64,000 nucleotides of DNA from Isochrysis galbana (GCA_018136815.1 CM030938.1:4860749-4924748); one strand, 5' to 3'. Counted from the first letter of the stretch, positions 41,714-52,185 are shown. Notes: a model not told the origin generated them from the letters alone. Numbers and translations are program-made.

Positions 41714-42601
41714 CAGTGATGGGACGTCAGGTATCAGGTCATCAGGGTTCGCCAACCTGATACCTGATATCAGACCTGATATCAGCCTGATATAAGTTAT
41801 TATAATGTTAGTACATACGTTATAGTGTCAGTATGTAGGACACTTCTAACTTATGACAACAATCTAAATCTAACCGCACATCTGCCGACTAACGAGTACT
41901 AGAATCCGTAGATAGAAATAGCCTCAATTGCCGCGCACGAGTTTCGCGCGGCCGGATCTCCCCGACGGCAGACCACTCGAAAGCATTGCCCTCGAGTTCG
42001 TCGTCCACCTCCACCGTTCCCCAGACTGTGGCCGCGGCCACGGCCAGGGCGCCATGCGGCATCGCCAGCTCCAGCGCCATTTGACTCGGGGAGGGAGGGA
42101 GGGAGCGGTCTAGGAGCGGGCAAGACAGAGAGGAGGGAGGAGAGGCAGGTGATGGAAGGAGAGAGGGAAGGAGCGAGCGAGCGCGCGAGGGAGTGATGAA
42201 GGCAGCGAGGGAGTAAGCGAGGGAGCGAGGGAGTGAGCAGGCGGCTAGGGAGACAGTGAGACGAGTTGGGAGTGGGACGAAGGATGCGAGAAAGGCGAGG
42301 CAGGCGCGGGCGGCGAGGGGGTGAGGGATGTGAAGGAGGGAGGGAGGGGACGGGCAAGGGACGGAGGGAGGCAAGGGACAAGGGAGGGAGGAGCGGGAGG
42401 AAGGAGAGAGGGAGCGAGCCGTGACCGGGACTCTCCGCGCGCCTGCTGCGTCCTCTCGTGCGTGCGTACGGAGTTTTGTTTTTGTCCGTCGGTATGAGTT
42501 TTGTTTTTGCCTCTACCTGATACCTGATATCAGGGCATCAGCTCCAGAGGACCTGTTATCATGGTATCAGGACCTGATATCAGCCTGACGTCCCATCACT
42601 G
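41714..42601. mobile_element. Non-autonomous hAT-type DNA transposon
   Basis: The left end starts CAGTGATGGGACGTCAGG (41714-41731). The right end (42584-42601) is its inverted copy, CCTGACGTCCCATCACTG. The 8 bases before the left end (41706-41713) and after the right end (42602-42609) are identical, CTCTCGAG, which is a perfect 8-bp target duplication as made by hAT transposases. Subterminal zones on both sides repeat CCTGATATCAG and GTATCAGG motifs. The 888-bp element encodes no transposase; its interior (42085-42420) is purine-rich. Intact ends suggest a fairly recent insertion. Confidence 0.9.
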
Positions 42602-42619
42602 CTCTCGAGAGGAGGGGTA

Positions 42620-43475
42620 TAAATTCCATGCCTCTCCAACTCCACTCCTTATTCCCTCCCACGTGGGCCAAGGAAGGAAGGGGAGTGAGTATTGACCGAG
42701 ATGACGCATGGGCCTGAAGGTACGGCCCAAGGCGAGGCGACGGCGGCGGCGAGTCGGAGAGTTGTGTATTTCCCACGGTCGAGGAGCCGCATTGCCCAAG
42801 ACATTTCAATTTCTTCCCAAAGCCACAGCAAAAACAAAGTTCGAATCGCAAATTTCGAGACCAAAATCTGCAAACCTGGGCTTGAAACCACGGGGAATGC
42901 TATGAAAACGGGCGACCTATTGCCTATTGACTCGCCCGTGCTTGGCGGGCCGTGCTTGGCGGGTACGACTTGTGTGTCTCCGAACGTGAATGGCCCTGGA
43001 GGCCATCGGTGTGTACAAAAGATTCCAAAAATGGGCTCGAGATGAGCGCGAAGCAGCCGGTGTCCAATCGTGATAGGACGCTTTTGCCGAACGTGCATAT
43101 TTTGGATTTTTGGGGCATATTTTGTATTGTGGGATATCTGCTGGATATTTGGGTAGGCTCAAGCTCAAGCGGGATAGCGCGCAGCGCTTCCTGCCCCATG
43201 AGCTATGAGTGTGTGCTAGGGAGGGGGCAGATGGGACTTCGTAACGTGTTTTCGGACGAGGATTCTGAAGCAAGGCCGGGGCAGGCACCCTCCGACCCAC
43301 TTACGGCGTGACTCACGGTCAAAAATGTCGACCACCCTCAATATTAGTACTTAAAAAGCCCTGTTTGACCGCCCTACAGAATAGTCATGCGCGGGTTTCT
43401 CATCGCGTTGTCATCGTTCGCCGCCTCGGTCTCGGTATACCACCCTGATTCGATACGCTGAACCGCAAGGTCACA
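42620..43475. other. No gene seen
   Basis: Open frames on both strands lack domain motifs. The part next to 43476 is probably the 3' UTR of the minus-strand gene. A short direct repeat, GCCGTGCTTGGCGGG-type, lies at 42938-42964. Confidence 0.4.
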
Positions 43476-45353
43476 CTACATTCGTGGCCGTCGGAACGAC
43501 ATCGCTACGAGATAGCCACCCTCAGCAGCCGCATCACCCTCGAGTGCTGCCTGCCCAGCCTCTAATAGGTCAGCTGAGACCTCGCTCAACAACACACGCT
43601 TATACTCACCATGGTCACGACGGTTAAGGGAGTATTGCATGGGTCCCTCACCGAGGTCGCCGATTAGCACATACTCTTCCACACCCGCAACGCGCCAAGC
43701 AGGGGTCCAATCCTCGCCTGCGGTCATAAAGGCACAAAGCACAATGGCAGGCCGGTGTTTGGCGATAGCGCCTTCGGCGTCCACAGCATCAATGTCACAG
43801 AAAAGCTCGCCGCCAACTGAAGCGCCGTAGATGGTTGCCTCCGCTCGGGCGTATCCGTCGGGGAAGGGCTCGGTGGCGATGAGAGGCGGAGACAGCTTCC
43901 CTGTCGCGTTAAGCAGTGCAGCAAGTTGACCAGAGCCCGCACCGACTTCTACGATGCCATTGGATCTGGCCTGACCGTCTCTCCGGGGCTGTGAGATGAG
44001 TGTCTCTCGCCGACTCTGAAGGTATGCAGCTAAGGAATGAATCGCCTCACGGGTCGGAGCGAGTGCAAAGTGCACATTCGAGCGAATGAACCAAGCAAAC
44101 GGCGTTGACCACCCACCGAGCATGAGCGGATTAGTGTTCGCACCTGGCTGTGCCAACGGCTGCAGCACAAGCAACACCTGCCGCAGGTTGAGGCCTGCGA
44201 GCGAGTCACCCTGTGCCCGGACGGCTTCTAGGATGCGCAGAGCTTCCGGCGAGCCCATTCTAGCGTCACTGTCCTTACCACCCCTGAAGACTGTGGCAAA
44301 CTCCTCGGCGTCTTGTGGCCATGTGACAGGACGCCGGAGAGACAGTCCAAAGACACGCGCCCATTCCGCACGGGGTTGCGCACTGCGTCGGCATCGGAGC
44401 TTACGCATCCCAGAGACGTCGATACGGCCCAAGCGAATGTGCGCCATTGTGATTGCTGCGAGATATATCGTCGAGATCTGAAAAAACTGCTGCTCGCTCA
44501 CAGCAATCAGATCTCGCAACCGCATCGTTGGTGCGATGAGCCGCAAGATGGCCTTGAAGAGCGCGGCTGTGGGCGTACAGCTCACCAGCCGGTGCAGAAG
44601 CCTCAGAAACTCTGCTGCCTGCGGGGGCAGGCGTTCCCACACCGAGGCACAGAGCTGACCGATTGCGCCGTCATACATGACTGACGAGCCGAGCCCAGCA
44701 CCTGAACTGCAGTTCAGCACGGACATCAACCTGTCAGCAGCTTCAGCTACCGCGGCCTCCGGCACATCGACTGGCCGACCCATCCAGAAGACAACGGGAA
44801 CCTGTTTGGCGCCCGCACTGTCCACGCCGTCCTCAACGCCCCTCTCTCTGAGTAGCTGTGCCAGCGGCCTCTCGAGGTCTCGAGGCAGGCGAAGCGGTGC
44901 TCGTGCTAAGTCGGCACGCGTGCACGCGCTGTGGACGGCATTCACGCGGGCGTGTCTGAGCACGGGCTGCAATACTATCTCACCCAACCCCTTTGCACCC
45001 ACCGCCAAGTCGCTCGACGCCTTTGATAGCACCTTGCACAGCTCCAACGATCTCAGCAGCCCCTCGTGCTCCTCAAGCGCCCCAGGAAGCCCATCGCGCA
45101 CCTGCAGCGACCCAGGCATCTCCTCCATCGCCCCGGAGAGCTCCCCGTCCGGCTCTCCGCTCTCGTCTCGCATGACACCGTGCGGAGAGAGGTGGAGACG
45201 CACGGGCAGACAGAGTTCCTCGTCCGCCCAAGAGAGCAGGTGGACGCAGAGCGCCCGCCGCCCCACATCCTGCCCGCGAGCAGCCGCTCCACGCCTCACC
45301 GCAAATACGCAGGGCACTGCTCGCGAGCGCCCGACGCACTGCGCCGATGGCAT
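43476..45353 (-). CDS. Large protein with a C-terminal methyltransferase-like domain
   Basis: The minus-strand frame from ATG 45353 gives 625 residues; later in-frame Met residues are possible starts. The first ~150 residues may be non-coding or an extension. Residues about 230-430 are helical and without a recognised domain. Residues about 466-620 look like a class I SAM-dependent methyltransferase: motif I IVEVGAGSGQLAALL, an acidic end of the second strand (ATEPFPDG), then VLCAFMTAGEDWTP and YVLIGDLGEG at the positions of motifs II-III. The substrate cannot be inferred. A nearby GT..AG pair was not needed to keep the frame. Just upstream (45384-45600) is a CT-rich microsatellite that may sit in the promoter or 5' UTR. 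Confidence 0.65.
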   Translation of the reverse strand: MPSAQCVGRSRAVPCVFAVRRGAAARGQDVGRRALCVHLLSWADEELCLPVRLHLSPHGVMRDESGEPDGELSGAMEEMPGSLQVRDGLPGALEEHEGLLRSLELCKVLSKASSDLAVGAKGLGEIVLQPVLRHARVNAVHSACTRADLARAPLRLPRDLERPLAQLLRERGVEDGVDSAGAKQVPVVFWMGRPVDVPEAAVAEAADRLMSVLNCSSGAGLGSSVMYDGAIGQLCASVWERLPPQAAEFLRLLHRLVSCTPTAALFKAILRLIAPTMRLRDLIAVSEQQFFQISTIYLAAITMAHIRLGRIDVSGMRKLRCRRSAQPRAEWARVFGLSLRRPVTWPQDAEEFATVFRGGKDSDARMGSPEALRILEAVRAQGDSLAGLNLRQVLLVLQPLAQPGANTNPLMLGGWSTPFAWFIRSNVHFALAPTREAIHSLAAYLQSRRETLISQPRRDGQARSNGIVEVGAGSGQLAALLNATGKLSPPLIATEPFPDGYARAEATIYGASVGGELFCDIDAVDAEGAIAKHRPAIVLCAFMTAGEDWTPAWRVAGVEEYVLIGDLGEGPMQYSLNRRDHGEYKRVLLSEVSADLLEAGQAALEGDAAAEGGYLVAMSFRRPRM

Positions 45354-45383
45354 TGCTCTGCGAACACCCCACCCCAACCCCCC

Positions 45384-45760
45384 CTTCTCTCTCTCTCTCC
45401 CTCTCTCCCTCTCTCCCTCTCTCCCTCTCTCCCTCTCTCCCTCTCTCGGTCACTCACTCACTCACTCACTCACTCACTCACCCTCCCTCCCTCCCTCCCT
45501 CCCTCCCTCCCTCCCTCCCTCCCTCCCTCTCCCTCTCCCTCTCCTTCCCTCTCTCCCTCCCCCTCCCTCCCTCTCTCCCTCCCTCCCTCTCTCAGTTCCT
45601 TTGCCCGGCTCTCTCGGAGAAGTCCCTCGGCCGACGCCTTTGCCTGCAAGTGGATCCTGAGGTATTCTGGAAGGAAATGGGAGGAAGGGTGGGTGGGTGG
45701 GTGGGTGGGGTAGGTGTGGGGGGCGGGGGAGGGGAGGGGGAGGGAGGGGAAGAGAATGGG
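45384..45760. repeat. CT-rich microsatellites
   Basis: (CTCTCCCT)n lies at about 45386-45447, (CACT)n at 45450-45480 and (CCCT)n at 45482-45530, followed by mixed CTCCCT. GGGT and G-rich runs follow at 45685-45760. Slippage-prone. Confidence 0.9.
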
Positions 45761-45839
45761 AGGCGGCAGGGCGTCGGCTCGCTGGCAGCCGTCGGCGCGA
45801 ATCACTTTGAAACCTTCAAGAAGTCTGTTCACTAAGAAT

Positions 45840-46590
45840 AAAAGAGCTCTCTATCTATCCGGGGTCCGGGAACGGAGGCGAATCTCCCACAGTATGTACA
45901 AAGTAGAGACTTCAGTTGGAATTGTAGAGTGTTGGGTTCTTGGTTATTAGTTTTTCGTCGATATATGCATACGATAACCTCGAGAACTATTGTTATCGTT
46001 TGAACTATGGAGCGTGCCGCGGCCGCTCCCGAGCCTCAGGCGACCCTCGCCACTGCGCCCCACCTGGGACGCCCCACGCCGCCCGAGGCGGCTCGTCAGA
46101 AAGGCCCCTCTCAAAGCCCATCCAACCCATCCAAACCACACCCGCGCGAGCGCGCGGGGTGGCGAGCACTGGCACCGAACAGGTTGCCACCATGGCTCTG
46201 CGCATCATGCAGGGGGTCTTTGAGACCCCCTCCAGATACACTTCTCGTCTTCGCCCCACTCTTGACTCTTGTCTCTTGTGGGCCACAAGTACCTACAACT
46301 CAGTGCCTTGCCTTGGGCCCTCTTTCAACACTTCACTCCCTCTCCCACTCCCTCTTCCATCTACAACCAACCCAAGAAGCACAACCCCCCTCGTACTCTG
46401 TATCAAGCATCAAGCCCCAAAACTTTCGACTCAAGACAAGGACATGTCTTGAGGCGGCGTCGCTGCCCATGCCCAGCGCAAGGGTATAGCGCTGCCACTC
46501 AGACATCTCCTTCCCCACAGCTCCTCTCTGAGGAGTTGCTCCTCACCCTCCTATTAGGCCCCCTTGCCTGCGAGACCAATACAGGATCCT
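45840..46590. other. Interval bracketed by GCATACGATA repeats
   Basis: GCATACGATAACCTCGA (about 45967) and GCATACGATAGCCTCGA (about 46779) bracket this region. An open frame begins at ATG 46007 (MERAAAA) and runs to 46489, without domains. A similar MERAAA start occurs at 58795. These may be pieces of one retroelement family. Confidence 0.4.
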
Positions 46591-46599
46591 GGCGTGGGG

Positions 46600-46795
46600 G
46601 GCTGTCTGAGTGTGGAGGGTGGAGTGAGGGGCGCTCCGGCTAGCGCAAGTAGAAGTAAGGCTAGTGAAGAGCTGGGTGGCATAAGGGGGGAAGGGTGCTT
46701 GCGCTTGCCGCGGCAGGGAGTCCTGTCTTGAGTGAGCTCTAGTCCCATTCCTTTGCCGCGCCGCGATCCATAAAAATTTGCATACGATAGCCTCG
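46600..46795 (+). repeat. Dispersed repeat R4, copy A
   Basis: This segment is the reverse complement of about 59835-59995. Shared text includes CTAGTGAAGAGCTGGGTGGC, ATAAGGGGGAAGGGTGCTTG, CGCCGCGGCAGGGAGTC and CCTTTGCCGCG. It ends in CATAAAAATTTG. About 190 bp, so SINE-sized, though no tRNA-like head was recognised. Confidence 0.75.
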
Positions 46796-46799
46796 AACA

Positions 46800-47140
46800 C
46801 ACAATTTCGGCGGGTGACGCACCTTCGCACTATTGGCCTCGGCGAGGGGTGATCTGGGTTTGGGGCAGGTCGCTCTTGTTTGCCTTTGCCTTTCGCTCGT
46901 GTTGTGCTGTGTTGTGTGTAGTGATGTTTTGATTGGTTGGCGGTTGGCTCGGTGACTCACTAGCTCACTAGTCACTAGTCGGGGGGCGTAAGGCGGGGGT
47001 CGTCTTGGGGGGGTCAATTGTTTGTTTTGTTTTTGAGGCATGACAGCGCGTGCGTTGATGCATCAAAGCGGTTGTGTGCTACGCACTTGGCAACATGACA
47101 CACCAGGCATGACGATCCCTTCCTAGACAGTATATTCACC
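46800..47140. other. No gene seen
   Basis: Non-coding stretch before the gap-containing gene; GTTTTG/GTTGTG-rich. Confidence 0.4.
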
Positions 47141-47145
47141 TCATG

Positions 47146-47607
47146 CTACCTATCCACCGTCGTGCCATGAATAGCCTCATCTATGCAGCTCTCCACCTTG
47201 TCAGAAAATTTGGCCTCGCAGTACGCTCGGTACATGGTGACATAAGCTGCCTTGAGGGCAGATGGCTCGCGTTTTCCCTACAGGTGCGTGCGCGAGGTGA
47301 GTGTGCAATTCGTGTTGTAACAAGCGAACGCGTTCTGTCACCCTGCTACGAAGGTTGGAGCCCTTTGGACGGTGTCTGTGCGGGTCGTTACCTTGCGCTC
47401 TTGTTTTGCCACCCAAGTACTCCGCTGCAANNNNNNNNNNNNNNNNNNNNNNNNNNNNNNNNNNNNNNNNNNNNNNNNNNNNNNNNNNNNNNNNNNNNNN
47501 NNNNNNNNNNNNNNNNNNNNNNNNNNNNNNCATAATGGTTTTTCGCTCTTCGTCCGTGGAGGCCTGAACAGCGGGCGCAACGCACTTGTCAGCGAGCCGT
47601 TTGCTCA
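47146..47607 (-). CDS. Unknown protein, exons interrupted by the assembly gap
   Basis: The last exon 47146-47277 begins after CACCTGTAG and reads GKREPSALKAAYVTMYRAYC, then EAKFSDKVESCIDEAIHG, and ends with a stop. The preceding exon ends at 47392 with donor GTAACG (phase 0) and runs into the gap at 47530. On the other side, 47531-47607 reads KRLADKCVAPAVQASTDEER in a consistent helical style. Cys spacing of about 20 residues in a helical context is seen but no family is recognised. A likely first exon is at about 48060-48139 (MAPVSFSSKLQARRAALEWY), but its donor phase does not fit the visible acceptor, so it is not joined here. Closing the gap would settle the model. Confidence 0.5.
47431..47530. 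other. Assembly gap (100 N)
   Basis: Exactly 100 N bases, the conventional length for a gap of unknown size. It falls inside or beside an exon of a minus-strand gene. Confidence 0.99.
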
Positions 47608-48059
47608 CTGAATCGTGTCGAGCGGAGTCGTGCGTGGCTGCAGCACACCTTGCCCATCCTCGACGTATATTGCTGATTAATGCAGGGCAGTTCACCCTTG
47701 TGCTCCTGTAAAGCCAAGGCACACGAAGAGAACTTGTGAGTCAAGAACTCATGACCCTCTGCCCGTTTTCTCTTGCCTGCTCCCGTGCAAGTGCCCTCAC
47801 TCCCTATTCCATCGCGAGTCGTTTACCCGCTGCTGCCTGCCAGTACTGCTCCCCCTCTCCCTGTGCCTCCGATCGCCGCGCGCGCCCTCTCCATGCGTGC
47901 CCTCCACGCCTCCCCTCCCGTGCATCTTCTCGCCTCTTCCTCCCTTCGCCCCCTTCCATCGCCCTCCCCTTCCCCCCCGCTCTTCCCCCCTCTCCCCCCC
48001 CCCCACCTCCCCCCCCACCCCCCACACCCCACACCCTTCTGGGCCCGCCCCCTCTCCTA

Positions 48060-48139
48060 CCGCCTTCTTCTCCACGCAGTACCACTCGAGAGCGGCACGC
48101 CGCGCCTGCAGCTTGCTGCTGAACGAGACGGGAGCCATC
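48060..48139 (-). CDS. Probable first exon of a minus-strand gene
   Basis: The minus-strand ATG at about 48139 opens MAPVSFSSKLQARRAALEWY and continues CVEKKA before a GTAGGA donor candidate. The short, well-biased coding stretch followed by a donor fits a first exon. It lies upstream of the gap-containing exons at 47146-47607 and is probably part of that gene, but the reading phase of the join is unresolved. Confidence 0.4.
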
Positions 48140-48149
48140 GCCTCCCCCT

Positions 48150-48525
48150 CCCCCTCCGCCCGCCCGCCCGCCACGAGCAGCGCCACGAGAGGCAGACAGA
48201 GAGAGAGAGGGGAGAGAGGGAGGCGGCCGCCAGCCATCGCCGCTCCCTCTCCTTCTCCTTTCTCTCCTCTTTCTATTCTCTTCTTCCCGTTTCTTCATCT
48301 CTCTCTGGGATCGCCTTCTTCCTCTCTCTCCTCCTCCTCGCCTACGCTCTCTCTTCACTCTCCTCCTCTCCCACGAAAGTAAAGTAAACGCTCTCCCTCC
48401 GCTCTCTCCTCATCTCTCCTAGAACGCGATCATAGTAAGAAGTTTTAACGATAGGAAAGGGCCCTCCGTGTGGCGTGTGGTATGAATAAACATTCCTTTT
48501 CACACACCCACACACACACGTATGC

Positions 48526-48558
<33 letters not shown>

Positions 48559-48930
48559 CTGGAGTACCGTCTGTCACGGGCATCATCGTCATTGCCGGTG
48601 ATCGTCTGTGCCTGTGCTTGTGCTGGGGCTGAGCTAGGTCTAGAAGTGGCGAGAGGCGAGAGGCGAGAGGCGAGAGACGAGAGAAAAGCAAGAGGGAGAT
48701 CTTCCATCTTCACAGTACACAATACACTATGGGCTATGGGGGCGCGGGGCGGAGGGTGAGGCCTGGTGGGCGGTAGGCGGGGGCCAACGTACTTGTCCAT
48801 CGAGTTAGCGAGTTGGCAACTGAGTTGGACTGCTGAGAACTACCGGACTACTAGGACTACTGGCTACCGGCAACCAGCAATGTGCAATGTGCTCATACTC
48901 ATACACTTATACGACCTCAATTTATAATTC
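48150..48930. other. Low-complexity DNA with a CAG microsatellite
   Basis: (AGC)n lies at 48526-48556 and GCGAGAGGCGAGAG repeats at 48650-48680. CT-rich before 48400. No gene is supported. Confidence 0.6.
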
Positions 48931-48938
48931 ATGGGAGA

Positions 48939-49473
48939 CCTAGCTGTGAAAAACAGCGGGTGAGGGCTAGAAAAACATTAAAAACAGCTGTTTTTGGGAA
49001 TCGAAAAAAACCAGTAAAAAACAGTGCGAAAAACAGTGGGGCCACATATACCGCAAGGGGGCCTTCCCCCCCCGCGCGGAACGCCTCCGCCTCCGCTCCT
49101 CGCTCCTCCGCGTGCTGCGTCCTACGCATACGTAGGCCGCCGCCGCCGCTGCCCCCTCTCCTCCCCTCGGCCGATGGCGAGATGGCGAGCCGCTATCGGT
49201 GTTCACAACCCCAAGCCCACGCACGCGTCGCGATCCGCGCGCGTGGTGGTGTGGTGGTGGTGGCCGCTGTCCCGCGCGCACGCCGCGCTCAAGCGCACCT
49301 GGTCCTGCGCGCACGCGCGCACGCCGCGCTCGCGCGCGCCGCGCACGGGCGGCCCCCAGCCCCAGCCCCACTCTAAAAAAACAGTGGCATAAATGGAGGG
49401 CGTTTGAAAAACAGTGAAAAACACTGTTTTTGGCCTCCGAAAAAAAACACTGTTTCTGTCTTTCACAGCTAGG
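48939..49473. mobile_element. Non-autonomous TIR element with 8-bp target duplication
   Basis: The left end CCTAGCTGTGAAA (48939-48951) is matched in inverted form at the right end, TTTCACAGCTAGG (49461-49473). The flanks 48931-48938 and 49474-49481 are identical, ATGGGAGA, an 8-bp target duplication. Subterminal zones are dense in AAAAACAG and CTGTTTTT motifs on both sides. The 535-bp element has a GC-rich centre with no transposase. An 8-bp duplication fits the hAT superfamily, although the terminal bases differ from those of the element at 41714. Confidence 0.85.
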
Positions 49474-49689
49474 ATGGGAGATTGTATTTTTGTGGTTTGT
49501 GCTTTGTGGGCCTAGATGTAGATGTAGATGGGAAATAAAAATAAATACAAATACGGAATACGGTACTGGTGCTGGTGTTGGTGTTGGTGTTGGGGCCAAC
49601 AAATACGGCCAACTACGTACGGATGTATATTTAGCCTCTGCCTCTTGCCAAATAAATACTTGCAAAAATAAAAAATAAAACTGTTATAT

Positions 49690-50330
49690 ATTTATATTTA
49701 GGGGTAGGCCAAAATATCCACGTTTGTCATTTGTTTTTCAAATATCAATTGTCATTTGGAAATATTTTCAAAATATATCTCAAAAATCGGCCCAAACATC
49801 CAAGAAATATATCCGTAGGTATCCCAATTCGGGTCTCACGTTCGATTTCGAGAGACAACCTGTTGCGGGTAAAGGGGGGGCCTTGTACACTTCCCCCTCG
49901 TACGTTCCGTTTTTAGGTCTTCCCGCGCGCGACTCCCCCTCCGTCGCCGCGCCCCTGTTCCCTTGTTCCCTTCTTCCCGTATCGTCCCGTATCGGTCCAT
50001 CCCCCCTCTCCTCTCCCCGGCTCCTCCGTGGAACCCCTCTCCCCCTCTCCCCTCCCGTCTCTCCCCGAGTGCTTCCTTGAGTTCCCGGCCCCCTTTTGTG
50101 TATTTCTTTCCCGCGCGATTCCCTCCCCCCCCGCGCGTGACGTTTTCCCTCCGTGTCCTGACTACGCTCCGCGCTATCGCTCGAGCGCCCTCTGTGCCCC
50201 CTTGTCCGTCCTCCGTTCCCGTTCTCGTGCTGCTGTGCCCCGTGATGGCTGAGAGCGCGCCCATGTCTTCGGCCCCGTCCCCGCGCGCTTCCTCGGTTCC
50301 CCACTGTCCACTGTTCACCCCCCATGCTCC
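49690..50330. other. No gene seen
   Basis: The left part is AT-rich (49660-49830), then CT-rich text resembling a retroelement 5' region leads into the LINE piece at 50335. Confidence 0.4.
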
Positions 50331-50334
50331 AATC

Positions 50335-50460
50335 GGCCTATCGTCGTCTCCCGCGGGGGCCGGGTAGATTCGTCTCCAAAGTAGGTTGATCATCTCTCGC
50401 ACCTCCGGGTCGTCCAATACCTCTATCGGTATCTTGGATCTTGAGCAGACCTGAGCAATG
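50335..50460 (-). mobile_element. LINE fragment (linker piece)
   Basis: The minus strand reads PIEVLDDPEVREMINLLWRR, nearly the same as the linker in the LINE fragment at 10990-12115 (EVLDDPEAREMINLLWRRLY). Only about 40 residues remain. Confidence 0.75.
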
Positions 50461-50477
50461 CAGGACGAAGGCGTCGT

Positions 50478-50675
50478 GAGGCGAGAAGCGCTCAATCACC
50501 ATCACCCACCGCATGGAAAAGCGTTCAATCACCATCAGCCTACACGTGGAACGCGCTCAATCACCATCACCCCCACCGCATGGAAAAAGCGTTCAATCAC
50601 CATCAGCCTACACGTGGAACGCGCTCAATCACCATCACCCCCCCCACCGCATGGAAAAGCGTTCAATCGCGGAAG
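50478..50675. repeat. Minisatellite with CAATCACCATCA units
   Basis: A unit of about 75 bp repeats 2.6 times: GCGCTCAATCACCATCACCC, then ACCGCATGGAAAAGCGTTCA, then ATCACCATCAGCCTACACGT. Copies differ by small indels in A- and C-runs. Confidence 0.85.
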
Positions 50676-50779
50676 ATCGTGGGGATCATGAGGGTAGCGC
50701 TATCCAACCCACTCGTTTGGCAAGAGGGTATGCTGGCGATGTCAGCCTGAACGAAGGGGTCCGATTTACCTGACTTTTT

Positions 50780-52185
50780 GTGACGTTTAGAGATCTCCCG
50801 AAATAATCTTGTTCCAGTCTTCATCACTGATACTTGAGTGATCGTCAGTCTTCCGCGTAGACGGTGTAGGCTGCCTTTTATGCCTTTTATTTATGAGTAT
50901 TGTTGTCGTGGAATTGCGTTCAGTATTGTTGTGTTTCTCCGGATTGGGGCGACCAAGAATGCGGTTGCATAACTTCTGATACATGATCGAATCGGGAGGT
51001 GGTCTTACACATTTTGTACATTTTTTTTTGTGAGAGTGTAGGAGAGCCTCCGCCCTCCGCCTCCCGCCATGGTCTCGTCTGCCTTGTGGCACAGGAAGGG
51101 CGCGCTTATGCCCGCATAGCGCTTTCGTACATAACGTTAGCTTTTACGCCTGGCCAAAGCCTGTAGGCCTAGGTATTTCGTGGCAGGATTAATATAATCT
51201 AATCTTCCTAGTACCACGAGCGCTTCCTAAGGCGGCTTGCCTTCATTTGGTCTCCTTCTTTCTCAATCCTTTGTATCCTAGCCGTAATATCTTTTCGCAA
51301 CGATTTGTGTTGTATGAGTGTTGGAACTGCTTCGAGAAACGTATTATCATCCGAATGTTGCAACACGCGTCTAGCTTCAGATTCTTTACGTTGTGTCGTT
51401 TTATTTTCGAATGTCTGGAAATAGCTGCATTCAGAACCCTCATGAGTGTGGTGGAGGGGGGGTGCTACCTCTAACGACTTATTTTTCTCCTCGTCTCCTC
51501 GAGATGTTCACCAACGTCACCACAATGAATCCTTGTCGAAGGAGGCCCTCTCGGGGCGCGCCCTCATGCCGAGCCAAGGCGACGCCGTTCTCGTCGCGTA
51601 CGTGGTGCTCCTGGGCCTCTCCTTCGACGAGGAGCGAGGGGGCGAGGACGCGGGGGAGGAAGGGGGCGAGGGAGGGGTCGTACCCACCGCGAGCGGCGGC
51701 GGCGCGCAGACAGGCATGCTCCTCGAGGTCCTCGACGACTCGTCCCCCGCGAGCGAGAAGTCGTCGGTAGAGAAGCCGAGCAGCTCGCCCCCCCGCGAGC
51801 ACCCCGAAGGAGAGGCCCAGGAGCACTACGTCCGCTTTCCTGAGAGAGCGGCTCTATACCGAGTCCTTGTGGTGGTATCGGGGGTCATCGACAATTCTTG
51901 TATTTGTTCTCTGAGTCGTTTGATTTTCTCGTTCGCTAGACGGATATTTTCTCGATACAGCATTTTTTTGTGTTCTAATTGACCAACTTCCGTATTTTTT
52001 TAATACTATTTGTAAATATATTAGAAGTCAATTTTATAACATTTAGTATATTAATCATGCGATCGCATAACTCTATACACTCTTCGCTATTTTTTATAAT
52101 CACATTATGATTATCGATTTGTTTCGAGAGTTGTTCCACCAAGCCCGTCATTTGTTTGTTGTATTCACGGCCACATTTTTTTTAG
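50780..52185 (-). other. AT-rich coding-like island, possibly of viral or foreign origin (fossil)
   Basis: Base composition drops sharply below that of the host genes. Minus-strand frames read like genuine protein in three stretches: a Lys/Thr/Asn-rich segment at about 50787-51060 with a KKKCTKC motif, a charged helical segment at about 51215-51440, and a coiled coil with Ile/Asn/Lys-rich codons at about 51845-52185. No hallmark protein is recognised, so a virus-like or other foreign source is an inference from composition. The island is broken and is interrupted at about 51500-51835 by GC-rich host-type cytochrome b561 pieces. Confidence 0.5.
51545..51833. pseudogene. Rearranged cytochrome b561 fragments, inverted pair
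   Basis: The plus strand at 51545-51627 repeats 27302-27380 almost exactly (GGCGCGCCCTCATGCCGAGC and onward). The minus strand at about 51800-51833 carries the end of the same segment in the opposite direction (CTGGGCCTCTCCTTCGGGGT), followed on that strand by a GC-rich coding-like tail. The two arms give an inverted repeat of about 28 bases, GTACGTGGTGCTCCTGGGCC onward. It is a broken copy of the same gene fragment found at 27118-27413. Confidence 0.65.

Noticed and set aside
47736-48387. Pro/Ser-rich frames on both strands
   Set aside because: They come from CT-rich low-complexity DNA. Only the short exon candidate at 48060-48139 has coding character.
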